A stretch of DNA of 64,000 nt, taken from JAJEAD01 sp965221555 (GTDB lineage: Bacteria > Pseudomonadota > Gammaproteobacteria > HK1). Under the pieces are notes generated by a model. The model worked only from the letters and a program-made list of their open reading frames with translations. It was not told the origin of the DNA and made no database searches. Of this stretch, positions 50,696-58,316 are shown one piece after another (positions within the stretch are counted from its first letter, which is position 1; every line of letters starts with the position of its first letter). The position numbers and the translations under genes were made by a program. The stretch spans positions 2,914,001-2,978,000 of the forward strand of contig OZ244895.1 of assembly GCA_965221555.1 (NCBI GenBank), written 5' to 3'.

Positions 50696-52447
50696 ATGGC
50701 AATGGCCACGAGCGGGGAAGAGTCCGCCGCAGGTGTGCACGTCGAAGCGGAGCCGCCCCCGGCCGCGCCCCCTCCGACGAAGGCGCGCCGCCCGCGCGGA
50801 GCCCGCAAGAAGAGTGCGGCGCGGCGCCGTCCCCCCGTGCTGGATCCGAATGCGACATTCGGCGGCGCCACCTTGGGAGACTGCCGCCGGGTAGCGCGGG
50901 AGCGCTTCGGCATCCGCAGCCTCCACCCCGAACAGGTGGAGGCGTTCCACGCCGCGCTCGCGGAGCGCGACACCTTCGTGGTCCTGCCCACCGGCTACGG
51001 CAAGTCGCTGATTTACCAGGTGCTGGCGATGCTCGCGCAACGCCCGGTGGTGACCCTGTTCCCGCTCATCGCGCTGATGCAGGACCAGGAGCGGGCGCTG
51101 CTCACCCGCGGCGTTCCCGTGGTGCGCCTGGACAGCACCTTGGGCAAGAGAGCGCGAAGCGCCGCGCTCGAAAGGCTCGAGGAGGGGGGGCAGCTCATCG
51201 TGCTGACCACGCCCGAGACCCTGGAATCGCCCGATGTGCGCAAGGTCTTCGAAACCACCCGTCCCGCGCTTCTGTGCATCGACGAGGCGCACTGCATCTC
51301 GGAGTGGGGACACGATTTTCGACCCGCCTACCTTCGCGTCGGCCTGGAGCGCGCGGCGCTCGGCAATCCGCAGATCCTCGCCCTCACCGCCACCGCTACG
51401 CCGCGCGTACAGGAAGATCTGATGGGGCGGCTCGGCATGAGCAACGCCGCCGTGGTGTCCGCTCCCCCGCATCGCACGAACCTTCGTCTTTCCGCGCGGG
51501 TCGCGCACGGCAACCTCAAGTTCGTCGCCGCCGGCAAGCTGCTCAAGAGGCTCACTCGCCCCGGCATCGTGTACTGCGCGACCACAAAGGCGGTGGATGA
51601 GATCTACGCCGCGCTGCGCCGCGCCCGAATCCCGGCGGTGCGCTACCACGGCAAGATGACCAAGACCGAACGGGTCAAGGCGCAGAAGCGCTTCACCCGG
51701 CGCGGTCCGCGGCTGGTGATGGTCGCGACCACCGCCTTCGGCATGGGAATCGACAAGCCGAACATTCGCTACATCCTGCACTACCAGGTTCCGGGCTCCA
51801 TCGAGCAGTACGTCCAGGAAGCGGGCCGCGCGGGACGCGACGGCCGGACCTCGGAGTGCATCGTGCTCTATGACCCCGCCGATCTGGACATCCAGAAACA
51901 CCTCAACGAACGCAGTCACGCCACCTTCAGCCAGCTCCGGCGCATTGGCCACTCCCTGAGCGCGTGGCTGGTGAACAACCGCAGCGCCGAAGTGGCGGAT
52001 CTGGCGCTCGGCGCCCAGGTCCCCGTCACCACCTGCCGGGCGATCTGCGGTCAGCTCGAAGAGGCGGGATTGATCGCGCGCGATGCCGACAAGCGCTACC
52101 ACGCCCGCGTCGAGCCCGAGGCGCTGGTGAGCGGCATCGAAGATCTCGCGGCCCGGCTCGACACCAAGCAGCGACAGGATTCGCGACGCCTTCAGGCGAT
52201 GGCCGAGTACGCTTCGAGCGACGATTGCCGCAGCGTGTTCATTCGCAAGTGGTTCGGCGAGGAAGACCCGCCTCGCTGCGGGCAATGCGATCGCTGCCGA
52301 CGTTTCAACGAGGTCGATCGCGCGGTGATCGGCAAGAAGAAAAAGAAACGCCGGCGTCGCCGTCCCCGCCGGGTGTTTCCTTCGCATTCGGATGCGCCGG
52401 TGCGCGGCGAGGCGATGCAGGTGGCCCGGGAAGAGGACACCGCCTGA
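50696..52447 (+). CDS. recQ: RecQ-family ATP-dependent DNA helicase
   Basis: This is a 583-residue SF2 helicase. Walker A is 'VLPTGYGKSLIYQVLAML' (about 97-104), motif II 'LLCIDEAHCISEWGHDFRP' (D-E-A-H), motif III 'ILALTATATPRVQEDL', motif V 'VATTAFGMGIDKPNIRYILHY', and motif VI 'QEAGRAGRDGRTSECI'. The zinc site is Cys in 'SSDDCRSVFIRKWFG' plus 'CGQCDRC'. Winged-helix sequence precedes the zinc site. No HRDC domain is present; instead a Lys/Arg-rich tail follows ('KKKKKRRRRRRPRR'). The basic Ala/Pro-rich N-terminus (1-50) is also unusual. ATG 50696 has AAGGA eight bases upstream. A role in recombination repair is expected. Confidence 0.92.
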   Translation: MAMATSGEESAAGVHVEAEPPPAAPPPTKARRPRGARKKSAARRRPPVLDPNATFGGATLGDCRRVARERFGIRSLHPEQVEAFHAALAERDTFVVLPTGYGKSLIYQVLAMLAQRPVVTLFPLIALMQDQERALLTRGVPVVRLDSTLGKRARSAALERLEEGGQLIVLTTPETLESPDVRKVFETTRPALLCIDEAHCISEWGHDFRPAYLRVGLERAALGNPQILALTATATPRVQEDLMGRLGMSNAAVVSAPPHRTNLRLSARVAHGNLKFVAAGKLLKRLTRPGIVYCATTKAVDEIYAALRRARIPAVRYHGKMTKTERVKAQKRFTRRGPRLVMVATTAFGMGIDKPNIRYILHYQVPGSIEQYVQEAGRAGRDGRTSECIVLYDPADLDIQKHLNERSHATFSQLRRIGHSLSAWLVNNRSAEVADLALGAQVPVTTCRAICGQLEEAGLIARDADKRYHARVEPEALVSGIEDLAARLDTKQRQDSRRLQAMAEYASSDDCRSVFIRKWFGEEDPPRCGQCDRCRRFNEVDRAVIGKKKKKRRRRRPRRVFPSHSDAPVRGEAMQVAREEDTA

Positions 52448-52539
52448 CGATCCGCCCCGCTTCCCCTATTCCCGACCGGGGACGCCCGCCCACCGCATAC
52501 CAGGAAACTCACCGAAGCAGAAAACAGCGGCGACAGTGT

Positions 52540-52857
52540 TCAGAACAGCGTGCTGACGTAGAGACGGCCCTTGTCGGTGACCTTCTCCTGGTCGGTGGTG
52601 ATGCTGCACACGTGATAGGAGTGGGGCAGCACTGAGCCAAAACCGACCGCTAACGAGTCGGGGCGCTCGATGAGGAAGGGCTCCTCCTCAATTTGCTCCG
52701 CCGCGACCCTGACCTCCTGCGCGGGGGCTCCGATGCGCACCCATTCGCAGAACCTGTCGGCCTGCGCCCTGCCCTTGAGCTCGATGTTCGCGCCCCAGCC
52801 CCCGACGAAGAGGGCGAAGGCGCAGCTCAGCCACCACCGAAACCTGAAGAACCACAT
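52540..52857 (-). CDS. Small membrane-anchored or exported hypothetical protein
   Basis: This is a 105-residue protein beginning with an aromatic, basic signal-anchor ('MWFFRFRWWLSCAFALFVGGWG'), followed by a short soluble domain with two Cys ('RFCEWVRIGAP', 'SYHVCSITTDQ'). 'VTDKGRLYVSTLF' closes the protein. The layout (one membrane segment, an early Cys-x2-V/I motif and a late Cys) resembles small periplasmic hypothetical proteins of Proteobacteria, but no named family is recognised. It is an isolated gene convergent with recQ, 92 bases away. Confidence 0.6.
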   Translation of the reverse strand: MWFFRFRWWLSCAFALFVGGWGANIELKGRAQADRFCEWVRIGAPAQEVRVAAEQIEEEPFLIERPDSLAVGFGSVLPHSYHVCSITTDQEKVTDKGRLYVSTLF

Positions 52858-53073
52858 GAGCCGAAGCGCCGTGCCGGGAGGGAGGCGCCATGTTATGTCC
52901 AGGCGCTCGGCCGCATCCAGGCGGGGCGGGAGTACCGGCGCGTTACCAGCCGGAATGAAGCGCCCCCGGGATGCCGGGAGCGACGGGGCGGGAGTGCAAG
53001 CAGGGGCGTCGCGGAGCGCCCCGGGGCAGCCTCCCCCTCTCCCCCCGGGATCGGGAAGGACGCCACTGGCGCC

Positions 53074-55449
53074 CTATCCGCGCACGGCAACCTCCAGAGC
53101 CCGGTCGAGAGCATCGAGCAGGCGCTCGACATGGCTCGACTGGAACACGATGGGCGGGCGGATCTTGAGCACGTTCGCGTGGCGTCCGACCCGGCCGACC
53201 AGGACCCCGTTGCGCCGCAGCTCGTTCAGCACCGTCCGGGTCTCGGCCTCGGCCGGCTCTTTCGTCGCGCGCTCTCTCACCAGCTCCACCCCGAGGAAGA
53301 GCCCCGCTCCGCGCACGTCGCCGATGAGGGCATGGCGCTGCGCGAGACTCTCCAGGCCGGCCTTGAGCTCCGCACCGGTGCGCGCCGCGTTGTCTTGCAG
53401 ACCTTCGCGCTCGATGACGTCGAGCACGGCGATCGCCGCCTCGCAGGACACCGGGTTGCCGCCGGTGGTGCTGAAGAAGTGGGCGTGTGTGGCGAAGCGT
53501 TCGGCGAGTTCGCGGCGAACCACGACCGCTCCGATGGGGTGTCCGTTCCCGATCGGCTTGCCGAGGGTGACGATGTCCGGGACCACGCCACTTCGCTCGA
53601 ATCCCCACATGTGCGAACCGATGCGCCCGAATCCCGACTGCACTTCGTCCGCGATGAAGAGTCCGCCCGCGGCGTGCACCCGTGCACGCACCCCGGCGAG
53701 ATAGCCGGGAGCGGGGTCGATGATGCCGTCGCTGCTGAACACCGGCTCCACGAACGCCGCGGCCGGCGCGCGACCGCCGGCCGCCAGACTCTCGATCGCC
53801 GGTTCGGCAAGGGCCGCGTAGCGTTCCCCCCGGTCCGCGATGGTGTGATCCCAGGGCCCGCGATACTCGTCGGGCGGCGGCAGGGTTGCGACGTGGGCGG
53901 CGCGCTCGGCTGGCCCCATGTCCTCCTCGGGCGAGAGGGGAACGAGGGCATCGGTGACGCCGTGGTAGGCCCGCTCCATGACGAGCGCGCCGTCGTTGCC
54001 GGTGCAGACTTTGGCGATCCGCCATGCGAGATCGTTGGCCTCGCTGCCGGAAGAGACCATGAAGCAGGTGTCGAGTTCCGGCGGCATCGTGGCGGTGAGG
54101 CGTTCGGTGTACTCCACCAGCGCCTCGTAGAGGTAGCGCGTGTTGGCGTTGAGGGTGGCCGCCTGGCGGGTAATCGCGTCCACCACCCGGGGATGGCAGT
54201 GCCCGACCTGAGGCACGTTGTTGTACGCGTCGAGCCAGGTCTCCCCGTCCGGCCCGTAGAGCCAGACCCCCTCTCCCCGCACCACGTGCACGGGACGCTC
54301 GTAGCTCAGCTCGAGGCCGGGGGCGAGAGATGCGCGCCGGCGCTCGATCAGCGCTTCGCTCGATGGCGCGGGCGCCCCGTCGCCACCACCGGCGACCCGG
54401 ACCGGGCGCAGCCCGCAGGCCGCGCGGTACATGCCTTCGAGCCGGTCCCGCGCCGCCTCGAGCGTGCGCGCCATGCGCCATGTCTCTTCGCTCAGATTCT
54501 CGAACTGGGGACGCTCCTCGGCATAGGGACGCCATGCCCCCAGCACCATGGACAGCGCGAGCCGCGTGTTCGCGAGATCCGCGATCAGGGCGATCTCGGC
54601 CGACTCCAGGGGAGTGACGCCGTGGTAGCCGGCCACGATCTCGGCGCCCCGGGCGAGGGGGTCCGGGCGCTCGCAGGGAATGTCGGCAACCGGCACCGCG
54701 AGCTCCTGCACCAGCGGGGCATGGATGAGGTCCCCGAAGTCGAAGACCCCCGCCACACGCCACGCTTGCGCGGGGTCCACCACCGCGTTGTGGTAGGAGA
54801 TGTCGTTGTGGATCACCTGGGCGCGCAGCCCCTTGAGCTCCGGCTCCACGAGTCGCGTGAAGCGATCGAAGGCCCGCTCCGCGTACTCGCGCCGGGCGGG
54901 ATCCGAGATGTGCTCGCAGAGGTGCGCCAGGCGTCCTACACGCTTCAGGTCCCAGCACAGGGGGTGATCCGCGGCGTGGTGAAAGAAGCCTCGCAGCGCC
55001 CGGTCGAGGCGGGCCGCGAACGCCCCGCTGTCGCGAAAGAGGCGCGAATCGCTCGGCGCATGCTGCAGCGACTCTCCGGTCAGGTAGCTCATCATCCGCA
55101 CGCGAAGGGGCGAGCCGTCCGCGCCTTCGCCGCATGCCCACCGCTCGCCCGCGAGCGTGCGCACCACCCGCGGCACGGGCAAGTCGGGGTCGGAGCGCGC
55201 AACGTGCTCGAGCGCCGCGGTCTGGAGATCGAGAATCTCGTCCGGCTCGACCGAATTGGCGACCTTCAGCAAGCGTTCTCCCCCCGGGGTCTGGAGGTGG
55301 AAGTTGACGTCCCGTTCGCCTCCCTCGGCGCGCGCGCGACCCCGCACCCCGAACTCCCGCTCCGCCAGTCTTTCGGCGTCCGCGGCCGTGAACTCCGGCC
55401 GGGGCGACTGGAGGACACTTAGCAGCGCCGCGTCTTCGAATTCCGTCAA
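53074..55449 (-). CDS. Fusion of APH-type kinase and class III aminotransferase-fold phospho-lyase
   Basis: This is a 791-residue protein. Residues about 1-340 form an aminoglycoside-phosphotransferase-like kinase: 'RDVNFHLQTPGGERLLKVAN', catalytic loop 'QVIHNDISYHNAVVD' and 'GVFDFGDLIHAPLVQELAV'. Residues about 375-791 are a class III aminotransferase fold with 'TCFMVSSGSEANDLAWRIAK', 'LFIADEVQSGFGRIG' and Schiff-base Lys in 'VTLGKPIGNGHPIGAV'. The two parts resemble hydroxylysine kinase and the ethanolamine-phosphate or phosphohydroxylysine phospho-lyases. One protein could thus phosphorylate an amino alcohol and then eliminate phosphate and ammonia. Start ATG 55449. Neighbouring puuD suggests amine catabolism. 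Confidence 0.87.
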   Translation of the reverse strand: MTEFEDAALLSVLQSPRPEFTAADAERLAEREFGVRGRARAEGGERDVNFHLQTPGGERLLKVANSVEPDEILDLQTAALEHVARSDPDLPVPRVVRTLAGERWACGEGADGSPLRVRMMSYLTGESLQHAPSDSRLFRDSGAFAARLDRALRGFFHHAADHPLCWDLKRVGRLAHLCEHISDPARREYAERAFDRFTRLVEPELKGLRAQVIHNDISYHNAVVDPAQAWRVAGVFDFGDLIHAPLVQELAVPVADIPCERPDPLARGAEIVAGYHGVTPLESAEIALIADLANTRLALSMVLGAWRPYAEERPQFENLSEETWRMARTLEAARDRLEGMYRAACGLRPVRVAGGGDGAPAPSSEALIERRRASLAPGLELSYERPVHVVRGEGVWLYGPDGETWLDAYNNVPQVGHCHPRVVDAITRQAATLNANTRYLYEALVEYTERLTATMPPELDTCFMVSSGSEANDLAWRIAKVCTGNDGALVMERAYHGVTDALVPLSPEEDMGPAERAAHVATLPPPDEYRGPWDHTIADRGERYAALAEPAIESLAAGGRAPAAAFVEPVFSSDGIIDPAPGYLAGVRARVHAAGGLFIADEVQSGFGRIGSHMWGFERSGVVPDIVTLGKPIGNGHPIGAVVVRRELAERFATHAHFFSTTGGNPVSCEAAIAVLDVIEREGLQDNAARTGAELKAGLESLAQRHALIGDVRGAGLFLGVELVRERATKEPAEAETRTVLNELRRNGVLVGRVGRHANVLKIRPPIVFQSSHVERLLDALDRALEVAVRG

Positions 55450-55572
55450 GGCCCGGCCCTCAGGCGCGGCGCCGGGCGGGCGAATGCGCCCGGCGCGATG
55501 CGCGGGTGGGCCGGCTTGAGGGCGTGACCCTCCTGGGCCACGCCCCGGATCCCTTCGACGCCACGGCCGAAG

Positions 55573-56379
55573 TCAGCCCGCCGCGGCGACCGCGAGCACC
55601 TCGCCCGCCCCGTTGCGGCGCCGCGCCCGGGCCTCGGCGGCGCGACCGAACTCGCGGAACAGCGCGCGCGAGAGCTCGTGCTCCTCCGGCCTCCACTCCG
55701 CGTGCCACTGCACGCCCACCGTGAAGGTACGATCATTGCGAAGACGCACCCCTTCGATGACCCCGTCGGGCGAACGGGCCTCGACCTGTAGGCGCGTCGC
55801 GAGGCGGTCAATACCCTGTCCGTGCAGAGAATTGACCATCACCTCGGAGCGCCCGACGAGACGCTCGAAGCTGCCCCCGCGCGCGAGCCGCACCGGATGG
55901 CGCAGCTCGAAGACCTCCTCCGCGGTCAAGTTCTCGCGCTGGGGCATCCGGTGGTCGTCCATGCCCGGGACCTGATGCACCCGGTAGTGCAAGGTGCCGC
56001 CGAGCGCGACGTTCATCTCCTGGATGCCACGACAGATCCCGAAAATCGGGACCTCGGACTTCACGCAGGCCCGCACCAGCGGTAACGCGGTGTGGTCGCG
56101 ACAGGGATCGATGTACTCGTCGTCGGGGAAGGGATCTCCGCCATAGTGATGCGGTTCGATGTTCGCGCGCCCTCCGGTGAGCAGCAGGCCATCGATGCGG
56201 CGCGCGAAGTTCTCGACGTCGATCCGGTCGGCCAGCGCGGGAAGAACGATCGGCACGCACTGCGAGAAGCGTTCCACCGACTCGACGCAGTTCGAACCGG
56301 TAGCGTGCACACGGTAGCCTTCGGGTCGGACCTCCATGTGGCTCGCCGGCACGCAGACAAGCGGTTTGCAGTCGTTCAG
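55573..56379 (-). CDS. puuD: Gamma-glutamyl-GABA hydrolase-like class I glutamine amidotransferase
   Basis: This 268-residue PuuD-type peptidase hydrolyses gamma-glutamyl amides. The nucleophile is Cys in 'VPIFGICRGIQEMNVALGG'; the other triad members are His and Glu in 'FTVGVQWHAEWRPEEHE'. 'IDGLLLTGGRANIEPHHYG' is the oxyanion region. The usual N-terminal strand 'KPLVCVPASHMEV' lies upstream of the first GTG (56352). The reading frame reaches back to a CTG at 56379 placed just after GGAGGAAGGAG, so a rare CTG start is proposed; the GTG would lose that strand. The gene follows the ChaC-like gene by 128 bases. PuuD belongs to putrescine degradation. Confidence 0.85.
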   Translation of the reverse strand: MNDCKPLVCVPASHMEVRPEGYRVHATGSNCVESVERFSQCVPIVLPALADRIDVENFARRIDGLLLTGGRANIEPHHYGGDPFPDDEYIDPCRDHTALPLVRACVKSEVPIFGICRGIQEMNVALGGTLHYRVHQVPGMDDHRMPQRENLTAEEVFELRHPVRLARGGSFERLVGRSEVMVNSLHGQGIDRLATRLQVEARSPDGVIEGVRLRNDRTFTVGVQWHAEWRPEEHELSRALFREFGRAAEARARRRNGAGEVLAVAAAG

Positions 56380-56507
56380 GGCTCCTTCCTCCGGGTTGGC
56401 GGTGGTGGTCGGGCCGGCGGCGACGCGCGCCGGCCACCCGAAAGCAAATCATCCCACTGGCGCGATGTCAAAGAAGAAATCGTTATGAGGCGCCTTGAAC
56501 GCTGCGC

Positions 56508-57164
56508 TCAACTCGGCGCCCGACCGGCGACCCGGCGGGCTTTGTCCATCATCTCGTCCAGATAAGGGTCCGTGATGCCGGCCCTGCGCAGTGCGATCAC
56601 GCTCTGCTCCAGGTATTCGAGACAAGTCCCCAGCTCGCCACGGGCGCGGGCGATACAGGCGGCCCGCGCGTCGTCGTCGAGGCGGCGCGCGTACTGCGGA
56701 TGGCGGGGGTCGGCGACGAAGGCGAGCACCGCCTGTGACCCGCGACCCTCGTCGCTTCCGGTCAGCCAGCGCGGCCGGTAGATGCCGGTCAGCATCTCGC
56801 GCTCCCACAGCGCCCGCAGGGAGTCCATGAGACGGTCGGAGGGGACCCGCATCGCCACCCCATCGCACCCGGAAGCGCCCTCCTCCAGCCCGAGGCCGAG
56901 TCCGGGGCACTCGGGTCGCCCGCGTGCCTGTACCGTCCACACGCAGAAGGTCCGCCGGTAGCCGGGCAGATGCAGGCGTCGGGTCGCGCTCGCCTCGAAG
57001 CAGGGCCGCCAGATGAGCGAAGCGTATGCGAACACCCAGATGTCGCTTCGATCCGGCGCTGCGGCCAGGGTCTCGCGCAGACTCCGGGCCCGGGCGCGGG
57101 GGGCGAGCGCAGCGAAGGGGCCGACCCGAGCGCTCGCGCCGCCGACGCTAGTCGGCTCCGTCAC
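56508..57164 (-). CDS. ChaC-like gamma-glutamylcyclotransferase family protein
   Basis: This 218-residue protein has the cyclotransferase fold mark 'IWVFAYASLIWRPCFEAS', where the usual Y-G-S-L has Ala in place of Gly, then 'LPGYRRTFCVWTVQARG' and 'GVAMRVP'. 'LRALWEREMLTGIYRPRW' contains the Glu of the expected acid position. ChaC enzymes convert gamma-glutamyl peptides such as glutathione to 5-oxoproline. The GTG at 57164 overlaps the DUF938 gene end by 17 bases; no ribosome site is clear and the N-terminus is uncertain. A possible link to hyuA/hyuB (5-oxoproline-type substrates) is inference. Confidence 0.82.
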   Translation of the reverse strand: MTEPTSVGGASARVGPFAALAPRARARSLRETLAAAPDRSDIWVFAYASLIWRPCFEASATRRLHLPGYRRTFCVWTVQARGRPECPGLGLGLEEGASGCDGVAMRVPSDRLMDSLRALWEREMLTGIYRPRWLTGSDEGRGSQAVLAFVADPRHPQYARRLDDDARAACIARARGELGTCLEYLEQSVIALRRAGITDPYLDEMMDKARRVAGRAPS

Positions 57165-57831
57165 CGCGCCGGAATACGACGACGAGGTTGTTCGCCGGCA
57201 TGTCCACTCTCTCCACGAGATGGAGCCCGTGTTCGAGCGCCGGAGCCGCAACGTCCGCCAGATCGCGTACCCCCCAGCGCGGGTCCTGCGAACGCAGACC
57301 GCGGTCAAACGCGACGTTGCCCGCGCTCGTGTGCCGTCCTTCCTCTTTGAAGGGACCGTAGAGCACCAGGAGCCCACCCTCCCTCAGACACCGACCCGCC
57401 CCCCGGAGCAGGCCGAGGCAACAGCTCCAGGGCGCGATGTGGATCAGGTTTGCACAGTACACGACATCGAGGTCGTCGACCGGCCAGTGCTCCGCGGCGA
57501 CGTCGAGAAGGATCGCCTCTTCCACGTTGGACGCACCCTCCACTTCGGCCCACGCGGCAATCGACGCCAACGCGCTGGGGTCCGCCTCGGAAGGAAGCCA
57601 GCGCGTCCCGGGCAGAGCGGCCGCGAAGAAGGCGGCGTGCTGACCGGTCCCGCTCGCCACCTCCAGCACCCGGGCGCCCTGCGCAACGTGGCGGCGCAGC
57701 ACGTCGAGGATCGGGCCGCGGTTGCGCTCCGCCGCGGGGGCGTAGCGCCGGGCCGCGGATCGCTCCCCCGCCCCTTCGCGGGCCGGAAGAATGAAGCCTG
57801 GCGTACGGTTCACTTCCGAGATCCTGGGCAT
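57148..57831 (-). CDS. DUF938 family protein (methyltransferase-like)
   Basis: This 227-residue protein matches DUF938. The signature 'SAARRYAPAAERNRGPILDVL' is followed by the SAM-binding motif 'ARVLEVASGTGQHAAFFAAAL', 'WLPSEADPSALASIAAW' and 'DVVYCANLIHIAPWSCCLGLL'. The fold is that of a class I methyltransferase; the reaction is unknown. ATG 57831 has AGGAA about nine bases upstream; an ORF open to 57909 is not needed. It probably forms a transcript with the ChaC-like gene, which overlaps its end. Confidence 0.85.
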   Translation of the reverse strand: MPRISEVNRTPGFILPAREGAGERSAARRYAPAAERNRGPILDVLRRHVAQGARVLEVASGTGQHAAFFAAALPGTRWLPSEADPSALASIAAWAEVEGASNVEEAILLDVAAEHWPVDDLDVVYCANLIHIAPWSCCLGLLRGAGRCLREGGLLVLYGPFKEEGRHTSAGNVAFDRGLRSQDPRWGVRDLADVAAPALEHGLHLVERVDMPANNLVVVFRRGDGAD

Positions 57832-57947
57832 CGCATCACATTCCTGATCGCAACCCTGCGCTTGCTGGGGTCGCCGCTCGAAGTCTCCCGTCTCGAGCGC
57901 CCCGGCCAACCCTTCGTCCCTCGAAGCCGGGGCGGGCCGGAGACGCG

Positions 57948-58136
57948 AGTCCGCAAGTCTCTCTGATTCCTGGCCGCTTCGGGCGCCAGGATGCCGTAAC
58001 AGCAGGAAGCACGGACCGAAAGACGCTCAAGTCATGGCCGACACGAATTCGAAAGCGCCGCGCCGGAGGAAGGCCCGCGACCGCAAGCATTTTTAGGCGT
58101 TCGCCAGCTCTGAAATCGGGGAGACTTGCGGCGCTA
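57948..58136 (+). mobile_element. MITE, short form, first of a head-to-tail pair
   Basis: This element of about 189 bp has left end GAGTCCGCAAGTCTCTCTGA and right end GAAATCGGGGAGACTTGCGG, with the family core (GATGCCGTAACAGCAGGAAG, GACCGAAAGACGCTCAAGTC). It abuts the next copy so that the two share the TA of CTAG at 58135-58136. Confidence 0.8.
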
Positions 58137-58316
58137 GCCCGGATGTTTCACCGATTTTCGTAGCGAGGGCGCCAAGATGCCGTGATAGTGGGGCGCACGC
58201 ACTGAAAGACGCTGAAGGCGTAGCCGACACTACGTCGAAGCGGCTTGAGGGAGTACGGCCCGCTAACACGAGCATATTGGTGGCCGCAGTAGGAAATCGG
58301 TGAAACATCCGGGCTA
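58135..58316 (+). mobile_element. MITE, short form, best-preserved copy
   Basis: This 182-bp element has near-perfect inverted ends: TAGCCCGGATGTTTCACCGA at the left and its complement TCGGTGAAACATCCGGGCTA at the right. CTAG on both outer sides may be a target duplication or part of the end. The right end provides the TAG stop of the aldehyde dehydrogenase (58314-58316). With the preceding copy it fills the 57832-58313 gap apart from the promoter side of DUF938. Confidence 0.9.

Noticed and set aside
50300..52387. 695-codon minus-strand ORF opposite recQ
   Set aside because: All helicase motifs are on the plus strand; the antisense product has no domain and biased composition.
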